Assembly: GCA_004794655.1 (NCBI GenBank)
Contig: SMMW01000568.1
Span: 2,035,001-2,099,000 of the forward strand
Direction of reading: 5' to 3'
DNA length: 64,000 bases
Source of the DNA: Marisa cornuarietis
Lineage: Eukaryota; Mollusca; Gastropoda; Architaenioglossa; Ampullariidae
Shown here: piece by piece, positions 1 to 11,069 of the stretch
Position numbering within the stretch: position 1 is the stretch's first letter
Layout: every line of letters starts with the position of its first letter
Program-made: the position numbers and the translations under genes
Notes under the pieces: model-generated
Seen by the model: only the letters and a program-made list of their open reading frames with translations
Told to the model about the DNA's origin: nothing
Database searches by the model: none

Positions 1-218
1 GACCAGATATTTTGTCTTTCATTTGACCATTACTGTCTGCTATACAAAATCCTGGGGGGGGGGGGAATCATGTACGTGTTGTGGGTAACGTTCAGCAGCA
101 TGAAGCACCTGGCGTTTAGTGACGTTAAGCACCTGAAAATCACCGACAAGTGGTTACTGACACTTACTAGTTTTTCCAGATGACTTACATAGTATTTCTC
201 TAATGGTGTCTTTATTAG

Positions 219-3016
219 GTCACGGGGCTCAGGCCGTGTCTAAGGACGAGCCTCAACCCTCGCCAAGCGATGACCTCGTCCGTTACGAGGTTTCTGCTCT
301 TACCCTCGAACAGGTATGTCTACCTTCTGTGCATAGACACTACGTCTAGCACCTTTTACACAGACACGAAAGACATTACAGAGAGAAAGAACTTCTGGAT
401 CTCGTCAAATGACGTCAGTCTCGTTAGTGAGCCTCATTCTGAGCCTCATTTCATGGCTGAAAGCGTGCCTTTTAACCTCTAAAATTTTACAAACGCCAGA
501 CAAACTAAAGTACGCGCGTGCTGTCGCCATACTCGGCCGTTAACTGTTACTTCTCAACGAGCATTGAGTTGACAAATTTTTATACTGAACAGAGAGCGAT
601 GTCAACTCCCCAATCCGTGCAAATAACTTTATATATAAACGCATGTTATAGTGGCCCCTAGTAGTTAAAGGACCAATCTGCCAATCCCGCAATGTATGGT
701 GGGATAAGTAGCACATTGTATACACACTTTCCATCTGGTGTATAGATACTTCCTAACCAGCTGTAGGAGCTCAAGCAGGTCCGTTGAGTGTGTCACCACT
801 GCTGTCTGTTTCGCTAACCAGGTCAGCAACCTGAAGAACGCGCTGTACAAGCTGCAAAACGACGACGGCCCCAACGGTTTCGAGGCCATCGCCAGCTTCC
901 ACGGCGCCCCCAGCCTGTGTCCGGAGAACGCCACGGACCGTTACGCCTGCTGCACCCACGGCATGCCTGTCTTCCCGCACTGGCACCGCCTGCTGACCGT
1001 GCAGTTCGAGATGTCGCTGAAGGAACATGGCGCCCGTGTGGGTGTGCCCTACTGGGACTGGACCCGCCCTGCCAAGGCTATGCCCTCGCTCCTTACTGAT
1101 CCCACCGACAACCCCTTCTCTGGGTGAGAGCCCGAGGTGGCTTTTTAGTTCGCTCTGCGTGTTGTGAAGTGTTCTTCCCGCTGTTAGTTTGTTTGTTCGT
1201 TTAACTCCGTTTGTAAGACTAGTTGACAGAGAAAGTAGCCGGTAAGAGCACCTGTTGGGAGTTATCGGTGTAAATAATAGTGGGACTGTGTAAACTTGAG
1301 TTTGCATCTATCGAAAGTTGGCCTCCACTGCAATCATAGTCCAGGTGGAGATGCAGAACCCTGTCAACTACCACTCTCAGAAGGTTGTTGTGACGAGCCT
1401 TATGGGCTCACCCGTCATGCCCCAGACAAGTTTCTTTACCTCGTTTCCTCACCCTCAAGGTGAAGAAAAGAAATCGACAAAATCCACATAAGAAGAATGA
1501 CCACGTACATTATTTACAAGTCAGGAATTATGAACTAAAGCTCACATGGTATCAAATACACATCAACCACAGCCACATACTTGCAGGGACGCACTCACCA
1601 AAGACGCAAGCAATTTTCATACTCTCTCACAATACCTGTGTCATCAACATTCTGACCAAATGAGACATTTAGGAAATGTCTCCCTAAGTAATTCTTAGAC
1701 AGCTGCGTTCATTAAGCCAACTTGATAACCAGTATGGTCTGACTACACATCATCTTTTGCGTTACTTTGTCATTCGAGCAAATTAATAATAATAATAACA
1801 AAGTAGAACGTGTTTCTTTACTTGTCTCTTCTTCCGCATTGTCTTTATGCCGACGCAGAAATATACAAGGTATTGCTAGCAAGTAACACTGTGTATCTGC
1901 CATTCTGTATAGTCCGACATTCATCATGCGACTAGTTGCCCATTTTGTGGTTCATTTTGTGCATAAGGTGTCTTGATCTACTTCGTTCAGGTACCGTATC
2001 AAGACCGCCGGCCAGCAGGTGACACGTGACGTCAAAGAGTTATTGTTCAACCGCGTCCAGCACGGCTCCCAGGACTACCTGTTCGAGCAGACCCTGGAGA
2101 CCCTGGAGGAAGGTACCTACTGCGACTTCGAAGTGCAGCTGGAAATGCTGCACAACACCTTGCACGCGCTGGTGGGAGGCAGCGGAACCTACTCCATGGC
2201 CACGCTGGACTACTCGGCCTTTGACCCCTTCTTCATGATCCACCACTCCAGCATCGACCGCATCTGGAAGATCTGGCAGATGTTGCAGAAGCTTCGCCAC
2301 CGTCCCTTTAACTTTGCGCGCTGCGCGGCGCGCAGTCTCTTCCGTCCGCTGGAGCCTTTCTCCTACGAGAGCGTCAACCCGAACCCCGTCACTCGCGCTA
2401 ACTCCAAACCCATACAGATTTTCGACACGGCCAAGTTCCATTACGAGTTTGACAACCTCAACCTCAATGGCCACAGCGTGGAGGAGATCGACACTCTAAT
2501 CAAAAACTTGCGAGCCAAGGACCGCGTCTTCGCCGGATTCGTCCTTTCCGGGTTCGCCACCAGTGCCACCGCTCACGTGGAGGTGGGAGCGTTAGGCACA
2601 ACTGAAGTGGTGGACGAGGGCTCCTTCTACATCTTGGGCGGCCCCAAGGAGCTGCCGTGGGCTTACGAGCGCGTGTACAAGTACGACATCACCCACGCCG
2701 TCAACGAGCTGCATGTGAGCCCCTACTCACCCATCGACATCTCCGTCACGCTGACACGCTACGACGGCAGCATTGTCGAAGCCAGCCTCCCCGCGGCGCT
2801 CGTCGTCGTCCGTCCCGCAAACGCCGACTACGATGTGCTCGTCGTGCCGGTGGGAACCGGCATCGATATTCCACCTAAGGTAGGAGCCCCGCTAGCTGGT
2901 GCCTATGCAGTTGTCCCTGGTGTCATTGTCGAGGCTTGATACGAGTGTCATGAGTGTGAAGAGGGAAACTAAGTATTAATCAAATAGATGAGCAACCTCT
3001 CTTGACTGTTTTTCCA

Positions 3017-3087
<71 letters not shown>

Positions 3088-3353
3088 GTCACAATGCTGA
3101 TGTGTTCTATTTTTCTTCTGTTATAAATTGATTTAATGGATCATCCAAAGTAAACAGCGAGAAATATGAAAGGCAGCTAGTTAGTTAATTGGAGTTTTAC
3201 GCCATGTCAGCAACAATGGCTATCTCACGGTGAATGAATGACAGAAAGGAATAAATTAATACCTAACAGGGATTCTCTCGAACTATTTTTCGCTATTCCT
3301 ATTCCCGCTTGTCCATCAGTTGTTCTGTACTTCCTGAATTTTCCTTCCTACCG

Positions 3354-3403
<50 letters not shown>

Positions 3404-3704
3404 CTTAAGCCACTGTCTTGTGGTCATCCGGAACGCTGAATTCACATCTGTGTGTCCACAGGTGATCGTTCGCCGTGGGACTCAGATCCGCTTCGTGGCC
3501 AGAGGAGAAGGCGTCGGGAACCGCGTGCGCGAAATGGGTAGCTACACTACCTTAACTAAGTGTGCCATTCCACCCGGCGACGCCAACGCCTACGAATACA
3601 ATAAAAACTACGCTCTGCAGCCCGGCGAGTATTACTTCACCCCCGACAACGTGGAGGCGTGCAAGGGAGGCAGGCGCATTCAGATCAGTGTGGACGAGGA
3701 GTAG
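219..3704 (+). CDS. Hemocyanin, C-terminal functional unit (FU-h type), partial at 5' side
   Basis: Coding exons are 219-313, 822-1123, 1991-2879 and 3462-3704, all with GT-AG introns and consistent phase. They encode 508 residues to a TAG stop. This is the last functional unit of the extracellular oxygen carrier, binding O2 between two copper ions. Counting from the first full codon (221), CuA histidines are H58 (SFHGAP), H77 (CTHGM) and H86 (PHWHR); CuB histidines are H186 and H190 (LHNTLH) and H217 (IHHSS). The spacings 19/9 and 4/27 are those of molluscan units. Cys75 two residues before H77 fits the Cys-His thioether. NATD at 67-70 is a possible N-glycosylation site. About 100 C-terminal residues (LPPGD-like and YYFTPDN motifs) match the cupredoxin-like extension of FU-h, known from gastropods and absent from cephalopods. 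The first exon is the inter-unit linker, so the earlier units lie upstream of the window. Confidence 0.95.
3178..3235 (-). mobile_element. Short SINE fragment (family A tail part)
   Basis: The stretch TTTTACGCCATGTCAGCAAC followed by GGCTATCTCACGG matches the 3' part of the tRNA-derived SINE that is fuller at 21690 and 60281. The tRNA-like head is missing. Confidence 0.5.
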
Positions 3705-3734
3705 AACGTGCGCCACGAGGTCAGGTAAGCATCG

Positions 3735-3794
<60 letters not shown>

Positions 3795-4713
3795 TTGATT
3801 TTTGATTGATTGCTTATTCATTTAAGTTCCATTGCGTCACAAAATGGGGAGCAAACGACGATGATAAAACAATATTCCATTCACAAATACATAGATATGA
3901 AGGATAGAGCTGTAAACAAAGTCTTCAAAACAATTACTGAGGTACATAGATTAATCTTCCACTGTAGACTTTCTAAGCTGAAAAGCATAGAAAAGATATA
4001 ATGCGAAATTCTGTACAATTTTTTTTTCATTTGTTGAAGCCAATAACAAACTCATTTTAAAACTGTTTGGATTTGTGCACCATTTACCTTGTATGTCTCT
4101 TACTCTGAAATGCTGTAGGACTTTACAACACAAAACAAAGTGAACTTCTTCCTCATTTATTCTACATAATGGACATAACAGGTCATATTCGGTGTGTCTT
4201 CTATATAAAAAATAATGAACTGCAATATTGGACACACCTGCTCTAAATTTAGCCGAAACTGTCAGCAAATAGTACTCTAAATTCATTTTCAAGTATGTTT
4301 TAACAGTGCCCGAGATCCCGTATGAAGAATAAAAAGAAAACCCCTCGGTACTATTAACGTGATCTTCCCATGCCTTCCATCTACACGGAACTCGTCGTTC
4401 ATTTAATTTGCCTATTAACTTACATTTTGTACTCCCTGATTCATCCATACAAAGCCACACCCGAGAGAAAATAACTTTGTTCTAATGTTAGATACCCAGT
4501 TTGCTTTACCTTTTAAACTTTACGAGGCAACTTATCATCATTCATTCTTACAAGTTTTAACCAGTAACGAATACATCTACTCACTGAATTTACTGTTATT
4601 GGGTATTTGTGTAATTCACCATAGACTAGATGTGAGAGAGAGAGAGAGAGGGGGGATGAGAATGTACAAGAAAATCTATGCATGTACAATAGAGTGAGAA
4701 AGACAGGAGTATA

Positions 4714-4768
<55 letters not shown>

Positions 4769-5008
4769 GAACCATACCTCATCATCTACTTTAACCGCTG
4801 AGTCCTAACTCTCGATGGTGTACCTTTTTGTGTTCCAGACAGCTCCAGACAGCTTTTTCAGTATGGCACCTCCCACCCTGTCATTGGCTGACTCTTAGTG
4901 ACGTCACATGGTCAACTGCACACGGATTAGTTTGTGTTTGTGTACCTCTTATAATGACACTTTGAGTGTGGACATTTTTCGGCCTCACATCCTGACAACT
5001 CTAATAAA
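3705..5008 (+). other. Hemocyanin 3' UTR with an intron, and polyadenylation signal
   Basis: Twenty bases after the stop there is a good donor (CAG|GTAAGC, intron from 3725). The next good acceptor, TGTTCCAG, ends at 4838. A UTR exon would then run from 4839 to the AATAAA at 5003-5008. A second AATAAA lies at 5204-5209. The intron holds two CA/GT tracts and an antisense LINE remnant. The UTR intron is inferred from splice-site quality only. Confidence 0.55.
3951..4460 (-). mobile_element. Non-LTR retrotransposon 3'-end remnant
   Basis: A 169-codon antisense frame shows the C-terminal zinc-knuckle-like pattern of LINE polyproteins: a basic helix RAGVSN, then CPLCRINEEEVHFVLCC, that is CxxC-x(7)-H-x(3)-C. 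No reverse-transcriptase motif is present, so only the C-terminus survives. It sits antisense in the presumed hemocyanin UTR intron. It is a fossil; the clade cannot be assigned. Confidence 0.6.
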
Positions 5009-5257
5009 ATTATTTTCCTGGCAGTTGAAGTGCTGACAAAAAAAATAACATTCCTTACTGCTGCATATATGTTTGAGGACTGATGGACCAGTTGCTGTAA
5101 ATCTGCTCAACAAAAAAGCTCGCTTAATGCATCAAAGGCTGAGGTGATGTTTGTATGTAGTGATGTCCAAGACAGCCAGGCAGACTATATCTTGTTATGC
5201 TGAAATAAAATAGTTCGACTGCAATTCGCCTGTTCTATTGTATTTTGGGAGCACATC

Positions 5258-5308
<51 letters not shown>

Positions 5309-5309
5309 G

Positions 5310-5428
5310 GCAATCGTGCTTGCCACCACTTCCGTCCACCAACAAACAAACTAAATCTGGGGAGCAAACTTGATATCACGGACCCAGCGGTGACGCTCCA
5401 TTCAACCAATGCGCCACACGACGACTAG
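5310..5428 (-). mobile_element. tRNA-like SINE head
   Basis: On the minus strand GTGGCGCATTGGTTGAATG resembles an A box and GGGTCCGTGATATCA a B box, about 35 bases apart. No cloverleaf can be completed, so this is a tRNA-derived SINE remnant rather than a tRNA gene. Confidence 0.4.
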
Positions 5429-5452
5429 GCTGAGCTTTAAATTTAGTCACGT

Positions 5453-5683
5453 GGCTTGGTTGGTTGGTTGGTTTATTTAGTAGGAAAGTGCTTCCACCTT
5501 GAGGTGATTTCACACTCTGGGAGAGACGGAGAGGGAGGAAAACGGAGTTCCGGAGAAAACCCCCTATGCCAAGCCCTGCGGACAGGTGTCACATACAGAG
5601 AGTGTCACGAGACGAGATCTGAACCCTCGGTTTTTCACTGCAGAGGTGACAAACGAGTATTTTACGCACCAGGTTTCGTTTTA
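5453..5683 (-). mobile_element. tRNA-derived SINE, family B
   Basis: Read on the minus strand it has a B-box-like GGTTCAGATCTCGTCTC, a body with TGAAATCACCTCAAGGTGG and AAGCACTTTCCT, and a (CCAA)n tail seen on the plus strand as (TTGG)n at 5457-5470. The same order of blocks recurs at 53876-54090, also on the minus strand, which supports a dispersed family. Confidence 0.65.
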
Positions 5684-5805
5684 ACTGTATGATACAAACA
5701 AAATATATCGTCACCTGCCTCATTAAAGACAGTTGCATCGTCAGCATAATCATTCATCCCTTACCCAGTACATATACTTTTGCATGAAGCAGATGGTCCA
5801 TTCTT

Positions 5806-6275
5806 TCACGATCGCAATCTTTTTTTCAATTGTCTCCCTCGGAGGCGCCCACACTCCACGGATCCCAGGAGGGCTATTTTCAAGTTGTTGTGCCGGGCGA
5901 TATGGCTGAACCAAACCAGCTTGTGTTGTTCACTGTGGCGAGTATGGTTTCCTGTGGTCCCCCATTTGTACGAAATCGTTGGACTTGCGTTCTTAAAAGA
6001 GGCGAAATAGTCTCCTTTGGCATTTTGTCTCGAATGCTTGTACTTTTGTCCACCAGTCTGTTTGGGGTCCTGCAACGCGCTGTTGCTGCCTGTCATCAGG
6101 TCAATGTCGCCTGAAAAGCGTATTAATTGTTGCTTAGTATCATCCGAGTGGTCGCAGAGAGTTTCTCGCATGATATTCTCCAGGAAAATGTTGAACAGCA
6201 CAGACGACAGAGGGAACCCTGGTTATTGCCCATTGTTGTTTAAAAGAGATCTTCCAACTGGTTGTTTCTACCACT
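5806..6275 (-). mobile_element. RTE-type LINE remnant, internally deleted
   Basis: The minus frame begins with LSSVLFNIFLENIM, the conserved reverse-transcriptase block just before the catalytic aspartates. It then has a degraded FSGDIDLMTGSNSALQ (normally FADDIDL), jumps to KQTGGQKYKHSRQ, and ends in WFSHIARH...RGRQLKKR, the C-terminal block typical of RTE-like LINEs. The thumb region is deleted and the first catalytic position is lost. Not functional. Confidence 0.7.
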
Positions 6276-6299
6276 GAAAGTTTGGCAGATACATTTTTA

Positions 6300-7455
6300 A
6301 TGAAGGGAAGAAACTCTTTACAATCTACAAACTGTAGAGCTAGGTTGTCGCGCTTGAGTTCAAAAGTTTTATGCACAGTGCTTTACTTTTTTTTCCTCAT
6401 CGTCGTCGTGATGAGATTAAGATGTCGAGATATTGGAGATGACCAACAAAACCTAGAGCAGCATTAATTACTCGCATATATGTCGCCTCATGAAAGATCC
6501 GTGGGCCGCTGTAATCATGCCATCGAAGAAAACATCAGTCGTTGATTTAAAGTGAATGACCTCGATCAACTGTCACGCTTATCTAGAGCTTTCTGTAGAA
6601 CTACTGCTGCATTACCACATGATCTGTAGACGTTGGACATATGGTTCCGAAACTTAAAACATTTTTAAAGAGGCAAATTTACAAACGCTTTTCAAAACTC
6701 GCTCCTATGTCATTTAGATGTGTTTTACAAGCCCGTACAAAAAATGTGCAAATAAGTTCGAAAGTCTGGCTTACGCAGTTTTATTTTAAAATATTTAGTT
6801 TAAAAAGTTTTAAAATTGTATAGTGTACTGTGTTTCTATAAAACTGATTATCGATTTAGATTTTATGCCTAGAATGTTTAAAATTAGAAGTATGTTGTGC
6901 AATTAAATGGCCTACAGTTGGGAACGTCGTTATCTGCACCACGAAATCGGGGTCAAGGATCGAAAAGGTCAGGTTGTGAAATGATGATTTAACTATATAT
7001 CCTATGTCTGGCCAAGGGCACACTCTAACCAAAAGTCATTCGATAAAAGATATCGCTGGGAATAATAGCAACTTCAAATCTGTAATCCTGCTCTACTCTA
7101 AAACACACATGCGAGAGAGAGAGAGAGAGTGAGCGCGCGTGTGTACAAAAGACAGTATGAGAGAGGGCGATGACATTTTCTTCACCATCTAAGGGCCTTA
7201 AAAACTACGTGAGGGCCCTCAACTGACGGAATGGGGTCGTGATTCGTGACTATATTTACTACTGACCAAGAGACTGAGTTTCTGGCCTGGCGACGAGTTC
7301 TCACAACTGGCAATTTGCTGTCACAATGTTTGGTTTTTTGCAAGTTTTAGCATATATGCAGAAAACATTCCTCATCTGCCTCATCTGCTTTGTTAAAACA
7401 TTCAGAGAGAGACTTGACGTAATGTTTCGAAATTCTACAACAGCATGCAGCGCAC
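6300..7455. other. No gene recognised
   Basis: AT-rich intergenic DNA between hemocyanin and FABP 1. Small frames here have no recognisable domain. A short GA tract (7113-7128) precedes a GCGCGTGTGT run. Nothing else structured was seen. Confidence 0.5.
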
Positions 7456-7460
7456 TGATT

Positions 7461-7495
7461 GCACACACACACACACGCACACGCGCGCGCGCGCG

Positions 7496-7529
<34 letters not shown>

Positions 7530-7530
7530 A
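7461..7530. repeat. Mixed CA / CG dinucleotide tract
   Basis: (CA)n interrupted by CACGCACACGCGCGCGCGCGC and a second CA run. Alternating purine-pyrimidine sequence with a CG core is a classic Z-DNA-forming composition (established chemistry; not shown here). Confidence 0.95.
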
Positions 7531-7593
7531 AATAGTACCCCTCCTTATCGTCATCCTACACATGTATTTAATTTTTTAATTCTTTCGCAAATA

Positions 7594-7756
7594 CAGTGGC
7601 GTAGGAACCAGGGGGACAAGGTGGCAGCGCCCTCCCTTCCCTCAAACAATTAAGATACTGTAGGAGGCAAGAATGTGAACGTCTTCTACTGTCAGCGTAG
7701 CATTCCCTCGGGACCCCCCCCCCCCGCACAAAGCCGAGCATCTTTCTACACCACTG
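7594..7756. mobile_element. 163-bp TIR element (MITE), copy 1
   Basis: The ends are CAGTGGCGTAGGAA (left) and TTTCTACACCACTG (right), giving a 14-bp imperfect terminal inverted repeat CAGTGGYGTAGRAA. A 5-bp direct repeat AAATA flanks it (7589-7593 and 7757-7761). A related copy in the opposite orientation lies at 10931-11061 and shares TAGAAAGATGCTC and CACATTCTTGCCTCCT. It contains a poly-C run (7717-7728) and no coding capacity. Confidence 0.75.
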
Positions 7757-8128
7757 AAATATCATATTACATCTTTCCTTAAAATATATTTCTGTGTTAT
7801 GAGATGATCGAAAGGCTTTCCCCTTGATATTGTAAAACATGTGTTCTCTCAGAACAAACTTTTATTTTCAGTCTGGACCGCACTATAGCTGCAGCCTAAG
7901 TGTTTGTGACTCCGTGGGCCGTGTCCCGTTAGATTAAAACCCGTGGAAGACAAAGGTCGCTGGGTTAGAAAGGGAGATGCAGGCCCTGCGATACCTTGCC
8001 ATTTGATACACTCTCTTCCGTCTACCTTCAAAAGAATCCAAAGATGATCACATGCTAGTCATGTGACCTTTCGAGCGCCGTTCTCCGGAAGCCTTTACGT
8101 TGCCTCAGAGGCTTCGTGCGTCTTTCCG

Positions 8129-8629
8129 CTATAAGCCATAGCGACCAGAGATGCTCTTCTGCTTGACTGCTTCCTGCTGTAAATACTAAAGGAAAACAAA
8201 TTTCTGTGATTGGAAAAGCTAAGATTGTTGTTCACAGTTGTTCGCATGTACAAAAGCTAAGGTAAGGCAGTTTCAACCTTACTGACACAGATTGCTGCGA
8301 CTCATATACCTTATCGCTTTTTAAACACGATCAGCACGTTGCAGTTTTTGACACCACTCGTGGCAAAGTCCACGGATATCGCATTACCCCTGCTATGGGA
8401 CACGTGAAAAACTTTGATATGTTGATTTGCAACGATTTAACTGCTTGATTATTTTACTTCAATCATCTAGCATAAGGGAATCAAGAGATTTTTTTATACA
8501 GCTTTAGAAATAAGTATTCTGGGCATTAAATGATGTGAAAAAAGGTGGGACATTTCTTTCAACAGGGGCTGCTGTGTACTGCCAGGTGACCGCAGATAGG
8601 GACAGAAAGTCAGGCTGCGTTAAGCAACC
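8129..8629 (+). promoter_or_regulatory. Probable FABP 1 promoter, 5' UTR and 5' UTR intron
   Basis: A TATAAG box-like element lies at 8130-8135. A plausible non-coding first exon would end at 8261 with the donor AAG|GTAAGG. A strong acceptor TTTCTTTCAACAG ends at 8565 and opens the exon carrying the start codon at 8630. The exon order is inferred from these signals; the transcription start is not defined. Confidence 0.4.
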
Positions 8630-9191
8630 ATGGCGCTAGAACTGGTGGGGCACTGGAAACTGGAGAAGAATGAGAATTGGGATGAGTACCTGACTGCAGC
8701 AGGTAAACCATGATGGCATCAGAAACAGCAATACCACAACACTACAACCACCACCAGCGATAGCAATAGCGTTACTACTAACTGCCATGTTTCTGATGCT
8801 GTTCTTGGTCTTTTATCGTCGACATCACATCCAGGTCAATATTGAGTCATGTTGTTATCATTATTGACGCATAGTCAGATAACACATGAGCACCACCAAG
8901 ATCTTGTGCTCGAAAATAGCGTAATAGTAAAAAGGGTTTTCCTGCAAGAATTTGCCTTGTCAGAGATTTACCATGAGAGTCTGCATAACCCGTGAGACTT
9001 TCACCACGAGAAAGTGCATGTACTATGCGACTTTCGTCACTAGAGTGTGCATGAACTATGACACTTACAACGAGTGTATGTACAAGAATAAGTTTGTACG
9101 TACATGTACTATGCTTTCTTCTTCATTGCTATATAGTAGGATGCCCGCTGAATTCATTTATTGGACGTTACTGAAATAAATGGGTACGTGC

Positions 9192-9252
<61 letters not shown>

Positions 9253-10627
9253 CCCAGGTGTGAACATCTTGCTAAGAAAAGCGGCGCTTAACATCACGAG
9301 CTACGAGGAGATAAGTGTTGATGGAGACAACCAGGAGCAATGGCACATCAAGCACACCTCAACGTTCCGGTCCCGCGAGTCTCACCCGGTCGTAGGCCAG
9401 GAGTTTGAGGAGACCACAATGGACGGGAGGCGAGTCAAGGTTGGTTCAACGCCCATGTGTACATTATAGTCATTCGGTCACATCACTATCGCCGTCGTGT
9501 CGTACTCATGTGCTTATGTCACGTTCTTGCCGTAATCGTGTTGTGCGCACGTTATAGTCGTTCACCTAATTTTATACTTACGTCATACCTACATCGAGCC
9601 TAAAGTCACTCAAGTGCCACTTACTTTTAGATTTATGACACTCCTAAGTGAAGCCTAAACTCGTACTCATGTCACAAATACTTATGTACTCTTATCACCT
9701 ACGTCGCACCAGCGTTTGCAATGTCGTACCTACGTCAACCTTAATATCCCTGTCACACCCTATATCGAACTCATATCTCATCTAGGTAACAGTACGTTTT
9801 ACTTATGTGACATCTGCGTCAAGCCTAAAATAATACCCATGCCCATGTCACACCTAGGTAACGTCTGACTCAGTACTCATGTCACAGCTACGTTGCACTT
9901 AGTGTCATACCCTGTCACATTCAAGTAACACTTAAATTTATACTCATGTCACACCTATGTTGTCTAATATCCTAGTCATGTCGCAAGTACGTCATAATAA
10001 TATATAACTTTATACTCATGTCACACCTACGTCGAGGCCAACATCCTAGTCATGTCTCACGTACGTCTTTGTACGCATGACAAACGTATGTCGGGCCAAA
10101 CATCGTTCTCATGTCCCACCCAATGCTGTACTCATGTCCCACCTAAATTGTGCCTGATATAATATTTATGAGCTCACGTGTTTATCCCGTACAGTCCGTT
10201 CTGACCATCGAGGGCGACAAGCTGGTGTATCGTCAGAAGGCGATGACCGAGGGAGAGATCGACACGACAGTCACGCGAGAAGTGCTCAGTGACGGACGAT
10301 TACTGACGGTTAGTTCTCATTTCTCAACTTGTGTACGATTTAACAGCAAAAACAGCAAAATGTTGAACATTTGTTTTCAATCACTTCCACATATTTGTCC
10401 AATCGCAGTTGCCAGAAATTCTGTCACTGTTTTGGTATGGTACAGTGCAACGGGTCCAGATTTTTCCCGGCATTACGTCACTTGATTGCGGCGTAACCAA
10501 CGAGTAACGTATTGATGACGTAGGTGCTAATGCGTACGTGCGTGCTTTCGTGTGTGGGCAGACTTTCGTTGCTGAAGGCAAGGACGTCACTGCTCGCCGC
10601 TACTTCGTGCGCTATCAACCAGTGTAA
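8630..10627 (+). CDS. Fatty-acid-binding protein (FABP family), paralogue 1
   Basis: Coding exons 8630-8702, 9258-9439, 10195-10308 and 10562-10627 (73, 182, 114 and 66 nt) give 144 residues. Four exons with a first coding exon of 73 nt is the conserved FABP gene plan. The protein is a cytosolic beta-barrel carrier of long-chain fatty acids. The N-terminus MALELVGHWKLEKNENWDEY carries the family signature GxWKLxxNENWDEY. The C-terminal RRY (R135-x-Y137) is the usual Arg-x-Tyr that binds the ligand carboxylate. No signal peptide is seen. The acceptor of exon 2 follows a 57-bp GT tract directly. AATAAA signals follow at 10697 and 10881. A second FABP gene lies at 50936-55995 on the other strand. 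Confidence 0.93.
9195..9251. repeat. GT microsatellite next to a splice acceptor
   Basis: An uninterrupted GT tract of about 57 bp is followed by TTCCCAG, the acceptor of FABP 1 exon 2. The tract takes the place of the normal polypyrimidine stretch. Confidence 0.95.
9460..10160. repeat. Degenerate minisatellite in FABP 1 intron 2
   Basis: About 700 bp is built from diverged repeats of a core close to ACTCATGTCACACCTACGTC. Recurring words are ACTCATGTC, CACACCTACGT, CACCTATG and CGTACGTC. Unit length varies (roughly 20-45 bp) and no two neighbouring units are identical. It fills nearly all of the intron between exons 2 and 3. Confidence 0.75.
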
Positions 10628-10696
10628 CGGCATCTTCCCAAACGCACGTCGACCGTTCAAGGCTGGTGGATGCAAAAGGCTGCCTATATATTTACC

Positions 10697-10886
10697 AATA
10701 AAACCTTTTGGCGAGACTTCAGACAACCAAGCGACACGATCTACCTTTTAGCGGCGACGGCTGCTAAGCTATGGGCTATGTGGTTCTCTGGTTTGGAGAT
10801 GTCCTGGATGATCCTCAAGGGACGAGAGCTATTAATTACATACTGTCCCTTCTCACTAGCCGGAGATGCCTTTATAGACAAATAAA
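10697..10886 (+). terminator. FABP 1 polyadenylation signals
   Basis: AATAAA occurs at 10697-10702, 70 bases after the stop, and again at 10881-10886. Either would end the message; the first is in the more usual position for a short FABP mRNA. Confidence 0.65.
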
Positions 10887-10930
10887 GAGCAGTTTGCAGG
10901 TTGCAAGAAGAATGTCGAGTCTCGTTTAGA

Positions 10931-11061
10931 GAGGCGTAGAAAGATGCTCAGCAAACTCCATGCTGACAGTGAACGATGCCCACATTCTTGCCTCCTCGAT
11001 ATCTTTTTCAAGAGGGCACTGCCTCCCCCACCCCTTTTCTCCCGTGGTTCTTACGCCACTG
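10931..11061. mobile_element. TIR element (MITE), copy 2, opposite orientation
   Basis: The right end TTCTTACGCCACTG and the degraded left end GAGGCGTAGAAAGATGCTC match the inverted ends of the element at 7594. GTTTAGA flanks both sides (10924-10930 and 11062-11068), a 7-bp, possibly 8-bp, target duplication. Shared interior words are CACATTCTTGCCTCCT and GAGGGCACTGCCTCC. Confidence 0.65.
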
Positions 11062-11069
11062 GTTTAGAT

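Larger units (their letters stand above)
3017..5306. repeat. Cluster of five long CA/GT microsatellites
   Basis: Dinucleotide tracts occur at about 3017-3086 (CT then CA), 3357-3402 (GT), 3737-3787 (GT), 4715-4766 (CA) and 5261-5306 (GT). A short GA tract lies at 4632-4651. They alternate in strand, flank the last hemocyanin coding exon and fill its UTR intron. Most short frames with poly-His/Thr or poly-Val/Cys runs here are products of these repeats. Confidence 0.97.

Noticed and set aside
3309..3461. Extension of the last hemocyanin exon upstream to the ATG at 3309
   Set aside because: That frame is made of a GT repeat; the acceptor at 3461 joins in phase and gives the conserved cupredoxin start.
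7301..7653. His/Thr-rich and Cys/Val-rich frames near 7.3-7.6 kb
   Set aside because: Products of the CA/CG microsatellite in three frames.
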